Assembly (NCBI RefSeq): GCF_024582675.1
Contig: NZ_CP102084.1
Coordinates: 1-64,000 of the forward strand
Source of the DNA: Mycoplasma sp. 1018B
GTDB lineage: Bacteria > Bacillota_I > Bacilli_A > Mycoplasmatales > Metamycoplasmataceae
Direction: 5' to 3'
Length of the DNA: 64,000 nt
Below are positions 9,437-20,462 of this stretch, piece after piece. The notes under the pieces are model-generated. The model saw only the letters and a list, made by a program, of their open reading frames with translations. It did not search any database and had not been told where the DNA came from. The translations under genes and the position numbers were made by a program. Every line of letters begins with the position of its first letter. Position 1 is the stretch's first letter.

Positions 9437-12243
9437 GATTCTACCTCCTTGCTTTTAGCTTTAGTGCATAATAATTCCTTTACAAAAGAATTATGAACAA
9501 ATAAATTGTTATTTTTTACTGCTTCATTGTGTTCGTATTTAATAGTAGTTAATTCAGATTGATAATTCATTTTAATGATTTTTTTAGCATCATAATTTAA
9601 ACTACGTAATTTTTCTAAATAATTCTTTTTATATTCAGCAAATTCAGTAAAGAAAGCTAGTATTTCTTCATTTGATAATTCACTTTTGTTTAGACTTAAA
9701 ATTTGATTTTGTTTAATTTTATAATCTTTTTCTAATTGTTTAATTTGTGTTTTTCTTGTAAGAACACTTCTATTAAATTGTTTAATATCAAAACTTTTTA
9801 CTTTGATAAATCTTAAATTTTTAAGATTTGTTTGATATTGTTCATTTAATGAAATTATTTCATTATTTTTATAATTATTTAATAACTCTTTATAAAAAGC
9901 AGTGTTTGCAGTTTTTTTATCTTTAAGTTCATTAATTTTTAATTGAACTTGATCTTGAATTGAATTAAAGTAATCTTTACATTCAAGATTCAATTGATTT
10001 TTTAATTCTTTAATTAATTGTGTTTGATCATCAAAATTGTTGATTTCTTCATTTAAATTAGATAATTCTAATGAATAATATTTATTTTCTGAATTAATAA
10101 AATAATTTGAGTCATTAAGAGAATCTAATTCGTTATTAATTTGGTTAATTTCTTCTTCTATTTGTTCTAATGAAAGATTATCAACGTTATAATTGACTAT
10201 TAGTAATTCATTCAATTTATTTATTTTATTATTTTTTTCTTTTATTAAATTATTCAATTCAACAGCAAATAATTTATCAAAAGATTTAGTTAATTTTTTT
10301 AATTCCTTATTTTCTTTGTTAGTATCTTGTTCATTGTTTTCTTCAAGTGAGTTTAATAAGAAATCATCAAAATTATCTACTTTATCATTTTCATTTAATT
10401 GCTTAATTTGTTCTTTAAGTTCAATTAATTTTTCACTAAATAATTCAGGTTGAATATCTAAAATATTTTCTTGTTTTAAATATTCTTTTTCATTTTCTAA
10501 TTCTAATATTTGACTATTAATTTGTGCAAAATTAATTTCATTTATATCTTCTGTGAATAATTTAGTTAATTTTTGAAGTTGATTTTTTCTTTCTAGTAAA
10601 TTATGTTTTGTTTCACTATAAAGTTTATTTTTTAATTCTTTAAATTCTTTTTGGTTTTGATTAAAAATATTAAGTGTTTGTTCTAATTCCTTAATTTGCT
10701 TTTGTTTTTCAATTAATTCAAGTGAAGCAAAAGGATTAGCAGGATTTTGATAAGTTTTGTAATTTTTCAAAAATTTAATTTGATTTTTAATAACTAAATT
10801 TTCAAAAAATAAATCAGCTTTAGCTTTTTGTAATTTGTCAACTAATATTAAGCGAGATTCTAAATAATTTATTTTTTCAGCACATTGAAGATATAAAGAA
10901 TAAAATTTAATTTTTGAATCTCTATATAATTGAATATTTTGATCTCAATTATAGTAATTAATATTTTTATCTACTTTATTTTTAATTTTTGAATATTTAG
11001 TAAATAATTTTAATTTTTTCTTTTTAGCAGCGAATAATTTTAATAATAATCAGAATTTTCTAGAAGAAATATTATTAATGTTAACGTAAGTAAATTTTAA
11101 AGGTTTAAAATTTAAAAACATTTGTGCTATAGCAGCTAAATAAAGAATTATTGAAGTAATAATAGGCAATTCATCAGGTTTAATATATAATGGAAAACTT
11201 TGTAAAGAAGGTCTAATTGTATATAAAATTGAATAAAAGAATCCAGCAATAATAACACCTATTGATGAATTAAGAGCAAGTAGAGCTATAGCAATAGCCT
11301 CAAATCCAATGGCTATTGGAGCAATATCACTAGCACCTAATAATGATTGATTAAAAACATAGTAGAAAAATCCGGCTACACCAGCTAAAGAAGCTGAAAA
11401 GGTCATAACGTATATTGTAGTAATTTTTTCATTTACTCCAATATATTCACCATTAGTTTTTGATAGACCCAACATTTTTAATTTATAACCCATTGCAGTG
11501 TTTTTATAAATTACAAACAAACTAATTGCTAGAACTAAAAATATTATTAAGAATGCAATACCAAAAATTAATTGCATATGTTCAGGATCGTTACCGGCAA
11601 ATCTTATTGAACCAGCAACAATACCTCTTCCAGATTTAACATCAATATAATGTTCAGCTCTTTCCATGCCAAATGGTGAATTTTGGTAAACAAATAATCA
11701 TCCGTTAACTTTAGCAACTATTCAGTTAATTAAAATTGTTGAAATAACTTCATGTACATTCAAAAAGGCTTTTAATAATCCGGATATCATACCTATTATT
11801 GCTGCGGCAACAACAGACATAATTAAACCTAATAATAATAAACCTATAGAAAGTTCTCTTATATTTAGAATGATGAAAAATGAATAAATAACTGTAGAAG
11901 AAATCATCATTTGGCCACTAATACCAATATTAAATAAGCCAGACTTAAATCCTACAGCTGATGCTAATCCAGAAAAACCAAAAATAACTAAATAAACAAT
12001 AAATTTTTGTGTTTCTCTTGCTGATTTAAATGGATCAAGCATTTTTTGAAAGAAATAAAATGGATTATTTCTTGAACTAATACCAATAAAAACTAATGAA
12101 ATCATTAATCCGAAAAATACAGCTCAAAAGGAAGAAACAATTTTTCTTGCAGCACTTTTATTTTTATCCAATCTTATAAATGCACTTAATTTGTTAGATA
12201 AATTATTGTATTGTTGTTTGATAGAACTTAATGTGCTATTCAT
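9430..12243 (-). CDS. Nucleoside ABC permease (NupP-like) with ~550-residue coiled-coil tail
   Basis: One 937-codon frame, read through TGA (Trp) at 11050 and elsewhere; I checked 10771-11052 codon by codon and found no TAA or TAG. Residues 1-380 are an ordinary BMP-type permease: KSGLFNIGISGQMMISS, the coupling loop KMLGLSKTNGEYIGVNEK and about eight helices ending AAIAQMFLNF. Residues about 385-937 are hydrophilic, K/E/N/Q/L rich with heptad-like spacing (EKQKQIKELEQTLNIF; IEEEINQINNELDSL), so a long coiled coil, presumably cytoplasmic. Start ATG has AAGGAGGT before it. Family permeases are normally about 350-400 residues. Confidence 0.88.
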
Positions 12244-13777
12244 TAATACCTCCTTTCTTATTTGCCATATAATCACCTATTTCTTTTCTTGTAATTTTCT
12301 TAGCATCTCTTAAAACAGCAATTTTACCTTCATTTAAAACAGCAATAGTATCAGCAAGAGCTAATACTTCGTCAAGTTCGTAAGAAATAAGTAAAATTCC
12401 TTTTCCATTAGCTTTTTCTTTAAGTATTTCAGTATGAATATTTTTAATAGCTTTGACGTCTAAACCACGAGTAGGTTGCATTATTATAATAAAATCATGT
12501 GGTGTTTCTATTTCTCTACCAACAATAAATTTTTGTTGGTTACCTCCAGAAAGTGAACGAGATAATGCTAGACCATTTAAACTACCTCTAACATCATATT
12601 TATTAATAATTTTGTCAGCTTGATTAGAAACAGCTTTATTGGAAATAATTCCTAATTTAACAAATTTTTTATCTCATAAACGTCTTAAAATAGTGTTTTC
12701 TTTAATTGTATAATCAAGAATTAAGCCATGTGCATGACGATCAGTAGGGATATAAGAAATATTTAATTTAGATCTTTCTTTTACACCTTTATTGGTTATA
12801 TCAATTAATTCTCCATTAGAATTTCTTAATAAAATTTTTCCACTATCAGGTTTGATAAGACCAGATGCTATTTTTTCTATTTCTCTTTGTCCATTTCCTT
12901 CAACACCGGCAATTGCTACTATTTCACCTTTGTGAACTTTTAATGATAGTTCATCAAGATTTTTTTCTTGTTTTTTAGTTGAAACATTTTGTAATTCAAA
13001 AACGACTTCATCTCTAGTAGCAGGAGTATCATTAACTGACATGACTATATTAGTACCAACCATAGCTTTTACTAATTCGTCCATTGAAGTTTGTTTCATA
13101 TCAAAAGTATTAATTGATTTACCATGTCTTAAAACAGTAGCATAATCAGCAACTTGCTGAATTTCATTCAATTTGTGTGTAATAAAAATAATTGTTTTAC
13201 CAGCTTGTCTAAAAATTTCAAAAGATTTTAATAGTCCTTGAATTTCTTCATCTGTTAAAACAGCGGTAGGTTCATCAAAAACTAGAATTTCATTATCTCT
13301 ATAAAGCATTTTCATTATTTCAACTTTTTGTTGTGTAGAAACTGTAGCTTGTCCGCTTTTTTGTTTTAAATTGAAATATAAATTATAGGTTTCTTGTAAT
13401 GCTTTAATTTTCTTTTCAGAAGTTTTACGATCTAAAATACCTTTTTTAGTAAATTCATCACCTAAGATAATATTATCCAAATTGGTATAAACTTTTACAA
13501 GTTTAAAATGTTGGTGAACCATTCCTATTCCATAATTAGCAGCATCATTAGGGCTTTTGAAATAAACATTATTACCGTTTATAGCAATTTCCCCTGATGT
13601 AGGTTCATATAATCCAAAAAGAATACTCATCAGAGTACTCTTTCCTGCTCCGTTTTCCCCTACCAAAGCATGAATAGTCCCCTTTTTAACGTTAAAGCTA
13701 ACATTATCGTTAGCTTTAATTCCAGGGAATATTTTGGTTATATTTTTAAATTCTATTGCGTATTGTGAATTACTCAT
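12236..13777 (-). CDS. Nucleoside ABC transporter double ATPase (NupO-like)
   Basis: 513 residues with two nucleotide-binding domains. Domain 1: Walker A GENGAGKST (residues 40-48), Walker B ILVFDEPTAVLTDEE, but a degenerate signature (VSTQQKVEIMKML in place of LSGGQ). Domain 2: Walker A region GVEGNGQRE lacks the GKT/S, the signature LSGGNQQKFIVGRE is perfect, and Walker B ends MQPTRGLDV. This asymmetric pattern is typical of the NupO/MglA family. Its stop overlaps the permease start by 8 bases. Powers uptake through the two downstream permeases. Confidence 0.93.
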
Positions 13778-13784
13778 CAGTTAA

Positions 13785-15125
13785 TTAAGATTGAGTATTT
13801 GTAGAGGTTTCTACTGTTTTATTAATTAAGGCTGCTAATTGATTAATTCTATCTTTGGCATTTGAAACTACTGAACCATTTTTTTCAACAACATTATCAA
13901 CTAGTCATTTGTGTGTAGCTTCGTCTAAAGAATTATAAATTTTTTGTGCTTCTTCTAAACTTGCATTAGCTAAAGCAGTTTCGTTACCTTGTAAATGAGT
14001 TGATGTAACACCGGTTCATCCTTCTTTAACACCATTTACAACAGTAGCATTTTTAACTCCTAATTCAAAACCATTTAAATAGGAAGCTTTTTCACTAATA
14101 ATTGCACCAACAACATCATATAATGATTGTCCAATTTTTTTGATAATAGAAGTGAAATATTTTGAAGATTGTGAATGGTCTGAAATAGCTTGATCAGTAT
14201 CAACACCAACAAGATAAGGAACTGATGGTTGACTACTTACAAATTGGTTTCATAATCCAGCTACAGGTAAAATAACAGTTGGTTTTAAATCTATAGAATT
14301 AACACGAACAAGGGTTTGTTTTTCAGTATCGCTAGGATTGAAGAATGAATCTAAGTAAACTTCATTATTATTAGTTTTAATGGTAGTTTTTTTATCAAGG
14401 TTTTTATTATTAAATTCATAAATACCTTTCATAAAACCTTCGATAAAATCAGTTACACCAGGGAATGCTCCACCACCAAAAGCACTAAAAGTTCTTTCTT
14501 CTGCTTTTTTATCTTTTAAGAAATTAGCCACTGCATGGCCAGCAATAAAACCTGCTTCTTTAGTGTTGTATTGAATTGAAATAATATATCCTTCTAAATC
14601 AGACATATGTTTGTAATCTTTATCATTAAAGTCAAAACCAAAGTCTATAGCGATAATAATCATTTTGTTGTCTTTTATTCTTTGTTTGTTACGTTCATTT
14701 TGGGTTCATAAACCAAATTTTTCCCCATGATGAAAACCAGTAAGTACAAGAATTTGAGCTCCATTATTTACTGCAGCATCATATTGTTCAGCAAAATTTT
14801 CTCCTACAGTTTGATAAACATTATATTTATTAGCAGGAATTTTATTTTGTTCTGCTAAATCTACAATAGCTTCTCAACTTGATTGGTTAAATGATTTATC
14901 TTCTAAAACACCACCGTCAGTTACAACAGCAATATGAGGAACTTTTTCTAATTGTTCAGAAGTTATTTGAAATTCACTTCTGGTTTGAATGCCAGCAACT
15001 TTATCTCTAGGTGCTAATGGGTGTTTAGAAACACCATTTTCACATGATATAGCTACTATAGGTAAAATTGTTAAAGAACTACTTAAAGCACCTATAGCAA
15101 GTAAGTTTTTAACTCTTTTTTTCAT
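13785..15125 (-). CDS. BMP-family nucleoside-binding lipoprotein
   Basis: 446 residues. Signal peptide with lipobox LPIVAISC (cleavage before Cys28). Family features: IAVVTDGGVLEDKSFNQSSW near residue 65 and a second block with GYIISIQYNTKEAGFIAGH. As a Bmp/Med-type substrate-binding lipoprotein it would capture nucleosides at the cell surface and hand them to the permeases. First gene of the operon, AAGGAGAA site before ATG, long structured leader upstream. ATPase follows after 7 bases with little ribosome site of its own. Confidence 0.9.
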
Positions 15126-15231
15126 GTATTCTCCTTATTGTTCTTGTTTAAAAATATTTTTAAACTTCATATACTAATTTTTTTGATTTTTTAGTGTTAG
15201 TAAGTGTTAGTATATGACTATATAAATTATA
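15126..15231 (-). promoter_or_regulatory. Promoter and structured leader of nucleoside ABC operon
   Basis: On the minus strand TATAAT (15231-15226) is followed by a leader of about 90 bases. It starts with a 10-bp stem: arms 15207-15216 and 15168-15177 (CATATACTAA with complement). The interval between them contains most of a perfect tandem repeat, AGTGTTAGTA twice on the plus strand (15193-15212). Then comes a 20-base perfect palindrome (15146-15165, half-site GTTTAAAAAT) and the ribosome site. The structure suggests regulation at RNA or operator level; no known riboswitch class recognised. Confidence 0.55.
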
Positions 15232-15276
15232 AATTAAAATAAAATATATGTTTATTTATGCTAATAAATAAAAAAC

Positions 15277-15310
15277 CAAATGTGAAAAAAAATAAAAATT
15301 TACACATTTG
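15277..15310 (-). terminator. Terminator of tsaE-tsaB-lipoprotein unit
   Basis: Arms CAAATGTG (15277-15284) and complement (15303-15310), followed on the minus strand by GGTTTTTTATTT. It sits directly after the lipoprotein stop at 15312. Confidence 0.75.
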
Positions 15311-15311
15311 A

Positions 15312-15935
15312 TTAGTTATTTAAATTTAAACTAGGTAAAAAAGAACTAAAAATATCTTGAGTTTTTAAAATAATTTCTTTATTTTTTATAAGAAAATCTC
15401 TTAATTGATCAATTAAATTATTTATTGTTTGAATATATTTTATAGTTAAATCTTTATCATTTTCTAATTTATTAATAGTTTCTATTTTTTCTTTAAATAA
15501 TTTAGAAATAGTATCTATTAATGAAATAATAGTTGTTGAATTTTCACTATTATTAGGCAATAATGTTAATAATGCTTTTAAGGCATCAAATTCTTTAATC
15601 AAACTATTCTTTTTTAAATATTCTAAGGACTCTTTAATATATTTAGTTTTTTCTTCATAAGAATAATTTTTAATTTTTTCTTTTAAGGTTTCAATATTTT
15701 GTTCTTTACTTAAACTAGCTATGTGATTTTTTATATTTTGAAAAATTAAATTATAAAAAAAACTTGTTTTATATTCTTGTTCTAATAAATTCAAAGTATT
15801 ATTAAAATTATTATAAAGTTTATCAATTTCACTATTTGCACGTTCATTATCACTTTGTGTTTCACTGCAAGCAATTATTGTTAATGGTAATAAGGTTGTA
15901 GTTAAGGAAGTTAATTTAATTATTTTTAATTTCAT
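15312..15935 (-). CDS. Hypothetical lipoprotein, helical
   Basis: 207 residues. Signal peptide with lipobox LTIIAC (Cys23). The mature part is short, charged and leucine-rich, with heptad-like stretches (LEQEYKTSF, KLFKEKIETINKLENDKD), so probably a helical bundle or coiled coil at the cell surface. No family recognised. ATG follows the tsaB stop by 2 bases with AAAAAGGAAAATAA before it, so it is co-transcribed with tsaB. The genomic link to tsaB may be incidental. Confidence 0.75.
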   Translation of the reverse strand: MKLKIIKLTSLTTTLLPLTIIACSETQSDNERANSEIDKLYNNFNNTLNLLEQEYKTSFFYNLIFQNIKNHIASLSKEQNIETLKEKIKNYSYEEKTKYIKESLEYLKKNSLIKEFDALKALLTLLPNNSENSTTIISLIDTISKLFKEKIETINKLENDKDLTIKYIQTINNLIDQLRDFLIKNKEIILKTQDIFSSFLPSLNLNN

Positions 15936-15937
15936 GT

Positions 15938-16501
15938 TTATTTTCCTTTTTGTCCAATTTGAGGCATTTTAATATAGTATGGTTCAATATCCATTATATT
16001 TGGATTATCTTTAAATAAAGATAAATATTTACTAAAATTGTTAATAAATTCTTCATATTTTATTTTAAATAAAAGATTTTTATTTTCATTGATTAATCTA
16101 ATTTCAATATTTGAAGAATTAAATATTTCTTGAACATTTCAAATATAGAATTTATTTCCTGCTGCATTAATAGCTAGAGTTTTTTGCTCAGGATATTGTT
16201 TGTTTAATATTTGAAATGTACTTGTAGTTTTAATTTGAGCATTAGTTAGTAAAGCTATTGTTCTTAAATAAACTAAACCTATTCTTACTCCTGTGAAATA
16301 ACCAGGGCCAATATTTAAATAAAAAGTTTTAAAATCATTTATTGAAAGTTTTAATTCCTTTAAAAATTTTTCGACATATTCAACTATTAGATTAACTTTT
16401 TTAGGGTAATTATGTAAAATGATTTGTTTTAAAATATTAAATTTTGAATCAAAAATTGCTAAAACAAAATCATCATTTGCTGTATCTAAATATAAATGCA
16501 T
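15938..16501 (-). CDS. tsaB: tRNA threonylcarbamoyladenosine (t6A) protein TsaB
   Basis: 187 residues. Begins MHLYLDTANDDFVLAIFD; the block NIGPGYFTGVRIGLVYLR near residue 65 is the TsaB/YeaZ signature. It scaffolds TsaD and TsaE in making t6A37 on ANN-decoding tRNAs. ATG lies 1 base after the tsaE stop. TGA Trp within. Slightly shorter than the usual 220 residues because the C-terminal half is reduced. Confidence 0.9.
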
Positions 16502-16502
16502 A

Positions 16503-16904
16503 TTAATTCCTTACTTTAATAATATATTCTCTAGAATTATTTTCTAGTACTTTTACATTAATATAAAGATAATTATCAACATATAAATCTATGTTTTCTG
16601 CTCATTCAATTGCTATTAAATTATCTTCAAAATAATCTTCAAATTCACTTAAATCACCGTTTAAATTGTAAGCATCAATATGTACTAAACCATTGTATAT
16701 TTTAATGTAATTAAAAGTTGGAGAAGTTATATTTTCTTTTATTTTTAGGTCTTTAGCTATTTGTTTTATTAAAGCTGTTTTGCCTGCTCCTAATTCTCCT
16801 GATAATAATACCATTTTACTTGGAGTAAGTTTATTTAAAACAAAAGTTGAAATTGTTTTTAGATCAGTCAAATTTTTTGCAACATATTTAATTTTCATTT
16901 TCAT
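16503..16904 (-). CDS. tsaE: t6A biosynthesis ATPase TsaE
   Basis: 133 residues. Walker A GELGAGKT at 36-43, then the family motif ITSPTFNYIKIYNG and HIDAYNL with the conserved His-Asp pair. ATPase partner of TsaB/TsaD. Two possible starts: ATG at 16904 (MKMKIKYV) or 16898. A consensus TATAAT ends only 2 bases before the first and 8 before the second, so the second ATG on a leaderless mRNA is likely the real start. Confidence 0.9.
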
Positions 16905-16955
16905 TAATTATAATAAAAACAAGACAAAAATAAATATATAAAAACTTATTATCTT

Positions 16956-17017
16956 AAACGCGACAATATAAACGGGACACTTTTTTTAGTATGTGTCCCG
17001 TTTATATTGTCACGTTT
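16956..17017. repeat. 25-bp near-perfect inverted repeat, unexplained
   Basis: Arms 16956-16980 and 16993-17017 match over 25 positions with one mismatch, around a 12-base loop (TTTTTTTAGTAT). The arms contain ATATAAACGGGACAC and are far more GC-rich than the surroundings. It lies between a membrane-protein gene stop (17046) and tsaE, both minus strand. No clean T-run follows on the minus strand, so it is not a textbook terminator. It could be an RNA stabiliser, a strong processing hairpin or fused ends of a lost insertion sequence. Confidence 0.7.
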
Positions 17018-17045
17018 TAATGAATTCTATTTTATTTATTCAAAA

Positions 17046-17579
17046 CTAATTTCTTTCTTTAATAATTGCTATAAAGTTAAGCATGTTTAAAAATACGTGT
17101 ATAAGCATTAAAACAAAAAATGGTATAGTTACTGCCGTGTGTATATATAAAGTAAAAGGAAGTATTAAACTTGCAAATGCAATTATTACTAAGTTCATTA
17201 AAAATAACATTATTGAAGCAATTATTAAATCATTTCTTTTACTTAATTTAGGGTTAATAAAGTCAACATTTCTTATTACCAATAAAGAATTAAGAGAATT
17301 ATTTTTATGTACTATTTTTAAGCTTATAAAATAAAGTAAAAAGGAAAATAAAATTACAGTTCATAAAGGCACAAAAAATTTTAAAATATTTCAATTCGAA
17401 AAATGAGTTAAACTATAATTTATTTTTTCTTGAATTGATGGATAAGTAGTTCACCTTAATTGATCATTTAAAATATAAATAAATATTGGCAGAAAAATTA
17501 ATGAAATAATTAAAGCAATTCAAGTAAATATTGAAATGTATCTCATTATTATTTTTCTATTTAAAATATTTGTTTTCAT
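17046..17579 (-). CDS. Hypothetical membrane protein
   Basis: 177 residues, four predicted helices in two pairs: ISIFTWIALIISLIFLPIFI and LWTVILFSFLLYFISL first, then IASIMLFLMNLVIIAFASL and FFVLMLIHVFLNMLNFIAI. The loop between helices 1 and 2 (about 35 residues) contains two TGA Trp codons. No family recognised. It follows the cysteine peptidase gene by 29 bases in the same direction and may be co-transcribed with it. Start at the upstream ATG; the only ribosome-site-like bases are weak. Confidence 0.65.
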
Positions 17580-17608
17580 AAAAACTCTTATTATCTAAGA
17601 TAAATTTA

Positions 17609-18889
17609 TTACCAGCTTGTTCTACTTTTTATAAAATTATCAATTGTCTTTCCTGTAAAATATGTATCATAAAATTTGAATACACTATTTACTTTGCCTA
17701 AATCCTTTTTATTCTTTAATTCAATATTAAAATAATAAGAACCCCATGCACTAGTATAATATGAATATAAAACAGAGTTAGTTCTCTTTTGCCCTCAGGC
17801 CATTGATCCTAGAAACATATCAGTTTTATCATCATAACCATACATTATATAAGCGTGATTAGGTCAAAATCCTTCTATAGGGGCGACTCCTAATATGGTA
17901 GGTACTCCTTTTTTTACATATTCTCACGTTTTTTTATAACCACCATATTTATGATTAAAATTTCATTTATTTATTTCATCATTATTATTAATAAATTTCT
18001 TTATTGCTGTTTCATAAAGTTTTCCAGTTTTTAGATTTAATTTTCTACCGGCATTATTAAATAAGGTCATAGCTAAACTTGATTCTGGTTTATTATATAA
18101 ATGATATCTAAAAACAGGAGATGAATTTTCTAAAATTTTGTCATGACCACTATCTTTTGTATAAAAGTCAAATTTTTCCTTACTAAAAATCCCTGATTTA
18201 ATAAATATTTCATTATATAACATTAATTGGCTTAAAGCCACATATTCACATAAACCTTTTTCCCCTGAATGAGTTATATCAAAACTCAAATCAACATATC
18301 CTGATTTTTCTTTGTTATCTCTTGAAGCAAATCACCAAGAATAAGGCACAGTTGTACTTACTTTAAATACACCATTATAATCATAATTAATATATGGATA
18401 ATTATTATTAGTATCATTACTTCTTTTTTTTCTTATTTTTATATTATTTGATGGTTTTTCACGATTTTTATCAATTGTAATATATGCTTTTTCTATATCA
18501 TCATATGATACTTCTATATTGTTAACATCAAAATATTTATTTTCATTTACAGTAAGAATACCTAAAAAACCACCATAAATAATATTCATATTAACTAAAT
18601 GAATAGGAACTTTAGTGTTATTTATTTCTATTGTTATATTAGAGTCTATGTCTAATACACTATAATAATTATCAAATACTATTAAAAGCAATTTTTTATT
18701 TTTAATATCTTGTATTTCTTTATGAAATATTACATTTTCTGCTTCTGGTATTAAACTTTTTATTTTTTTAATTTCGCTGTCTAATAAACTATTATTTTCT
18801 TTAATATTCATACTTAATGCCACTAAAAATGGTGTAGTAGAAATAGAGCTAAATAATAGTATATTAATTTTCTTTTTGAATTTTTTCAT
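17609..18889 (-). CDS. Putative secreted cysteine peptidase (mycoplasma family)
   Basis: 426 residues. The N-terminus is KKFKKKINILLFSSI followed by a hydrophobic signal, with no lipobox Cys, so secreted or membrane-anchored. A basic KIRKKRS linker near residue 155 may separate a pro-region from the catalytic part. Candidate nucleophile Cys in GEKGLCEYVALSQLML (near 220) and candidate His in FWPNHAYIMYGYDD (near 370) give a papain/C39-like Cys-His pair. The last sense codon is TGG, rare here. Ribosome site AAAGGGGAAG. Such peptidases may process host proteins; function inferred. Confidence 0.75.
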
Positions 18890-19277
18890 ATAAAAACTTC
18901 CCCTTTTATATATATTAATTATATTACTTTAAAAAGTTAAAGTAAATGCAATAGGAAATCTAAATAGTTTTAAAATGATATTTAAACATTCAAATTATTC
19001 AATTGAATAATTCATTTTATTTATAAAAATATGTTTTTATACTCACTAAAAATTGAATTGTACAAAATTGTTATTGATAAAAAATTTGATAGTTTTATTT
19101 ATTTTTTCTTTCTTTTTGGTATAAAAATGAAATAATTTTAGTTTTTGTTTAACTATTACAAGTTGTTAATATGAAAATAAAATAAAAATAAATATATAAA
19201 AAATCACTATCATAGGATAGTGATTTTAAATAATTTTGCCCAATGCATGAATAATTATTTTAATTATACAAAATAAA
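18890..19277. other. 388-base gap between cysteine peptidase and tuf
   Basis: A+T-rich, no credible reading frame or RNA gene. It holds the peptidase promoter region (near 18900-18960), a run of imperfect A/T inverted repeats near 18990-19015 (ATTCAATTGAAT), and the tuf terminator at its right end. Nothing else seen. Confidence 0.6.
19201..19226 (-). terminator. Terminator of tuf
   Basis: Perfect 11-bp arms AAATCACTATC (19201-19211) and complement (19216-19226) with a 4-base loop, followed on the minus strand by a T-rich run. Confidence 0.88.
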
Positions 19278-20462
19278 TTATTTAATAATGCTTGTTACAC
19301 TACCGTAACCAACGGTGTGCCCACCTTCACGGATAGAGAATTTAGTACCTTCTTCAACAGCAATAGGAGCAATTAACTTAACAGTTAAGTCAACATTTTC
19401 TCCTGGGGTAACCATTTCACGACCAGCTTCAAATTCTACACCACCTGTAACGTCTGTTGTACGGAAGTAGAATTGAGGTTTATAGTTTTTAAAGAATGGA
19501 GTGTGACGTCCACCTTCTTCTTTGGTTAATACATAAATTGCAGCTTTAAATTCTGTGTGAGGGATAATTGAACCTGGTTTTGCAATAACTTGACCACGTT
19601 CAATTTGTGATTTTTCAATACCACGAAGTAATAAACCAGCATTGTCACCAGCTTGAACTTCTTTAAGGTTTTTACGGAACATTTCCATACCTGTAACAAC
19701 AGTTTTTTTAGTAGCTTTTAAACCAACGATTTCAACTTCTTCGTTTAAGGTTAATCTTCCACGTTCAACACGTCCTGTAGCAACTGTACCACGACCTGTA
19801 ATTGTGAAAACGTCTTCAACAGCCATTAAGAATGGTTTGTCAAATTCTTTAACTGGAGTTTCAATGTATGAATCAACTGCATCCATTAATTCCATAATTT
19901 TAGTTTCATAAGCAGCATCGCCTTCAACAGCTAATTTTGCTGAACCACGGATAATAGGAGCGTTTTCTCCATCAAAACCATATTTGCTTAATAAGTCTCT
20001 AATTTCCATTTCAACTAATTCAAGCATTTCTTCATCATCAACCATATCACATTTGTTTAAGAAAACAACCATACGTGGAACACCAACTTGTTTTGAAAGA
20101 AGAATGTGCTCACGTGTTTGAGGCATAGGACCATCAGTTGCAGCAACAACTAAGATAGCACCGTCCATTTGTGCAGCACCGGTAATCATGTTTTTAATGT
20201 AATCGGCGTGACCAGGACAGTCAACGTGTGCATAGTGACGTTTTTCTGTTTCATATTCGATATGTGATGTATTAATTGTTATACCACGAGCTTTTTCTTC
20301 TGGTGCATTATCGATTGACGCATAGTCACGAGCTTCAGCTAAACCTTTTTTTGCTAATACAGTAGCAATAGCAGCTGTTAAAGTAGTTTTACCATGGTCA
20401 ACGTGACCAATTGTACCAATATTAACGTGGTCTTTACTACGATTAAAATCTAATTTTGCCAT
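19278..20462 (-). CDS. tuf: Elongation factor Tu
   Basis: 394 residues, full length. G1 GHVDHGKTT (residues 19-27), G3 DCPGH, G4 NKCD, and domains 2-3 complete ([21 protein letters not shown]). Delivers aminoacyl-tRNA to the ribosome. No TGA codons, and its codon choice is richer in G/C than neighbouring genes, as expected for very high expression. Monocistronic, with a long structured leader and its own terminator. Confidence 0.99.
   Translation of the reverse strand: MAKLDFNRSKDHVNIGTIGHVDHGKTTLTAAIATVLAKKGLAEARDYASIDNAPEEKARGITINTSHIEYETEKRHYAHVDCPGHADYIKNMITGAAQMDGAILVVAATDGPMPQTREHILLSKQVGVPRMVVFLNKCDMVDDEEMLELVEMEIRDLLSKYGFDGENAPIIRGSAKLAVEGDAAYETKIMELMDAVDSYIETPVKEFDKPFLMAVEDVFTITGRGTVATGRVERGRLTLNEEVEIVGLKATKKTVVTGMEMFRKNLKEVQAGDNAGLLLRGIEKSQIERGQVIAKPGSIIPHTEFKAAIYVLTKEEGGRHTPFFKNYKPQFYFRTTDVTGGVEFEAGREMVTPGENVDLTVKLIAPIAVEEGTKFSIREGGHTVGYGSVTSIIK

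Noticed and set aside
10193-10453. Open frame on the plus strand inside the coiled-coil region
   Set aside because: Antisense shadow of a low-complexity coding region; Leu/Ser/Phe repeats mirror Lys/Glu/Asn codons.
9430-12243. The coiled-coil reading frame looked like a separate gene
   Set aside because: The two parts share one frame, the breaks are TGA codons, and no ribosome site or ATG with support precedes the coiled part.
15126-15231. Purine or preQ1 riboswitch before the nucleoside transporter operon
   Set aside because: The conserved cores are absent and the space between the stem arms is too short for the three-helix purine aptamer; kept only as an unassigned leader.
16956-17017. 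Ordinary intrinsic terminator
   Set aside because: Long stem but no T-run after either arm in the direction of transcription; listed as an unexplained repeat.
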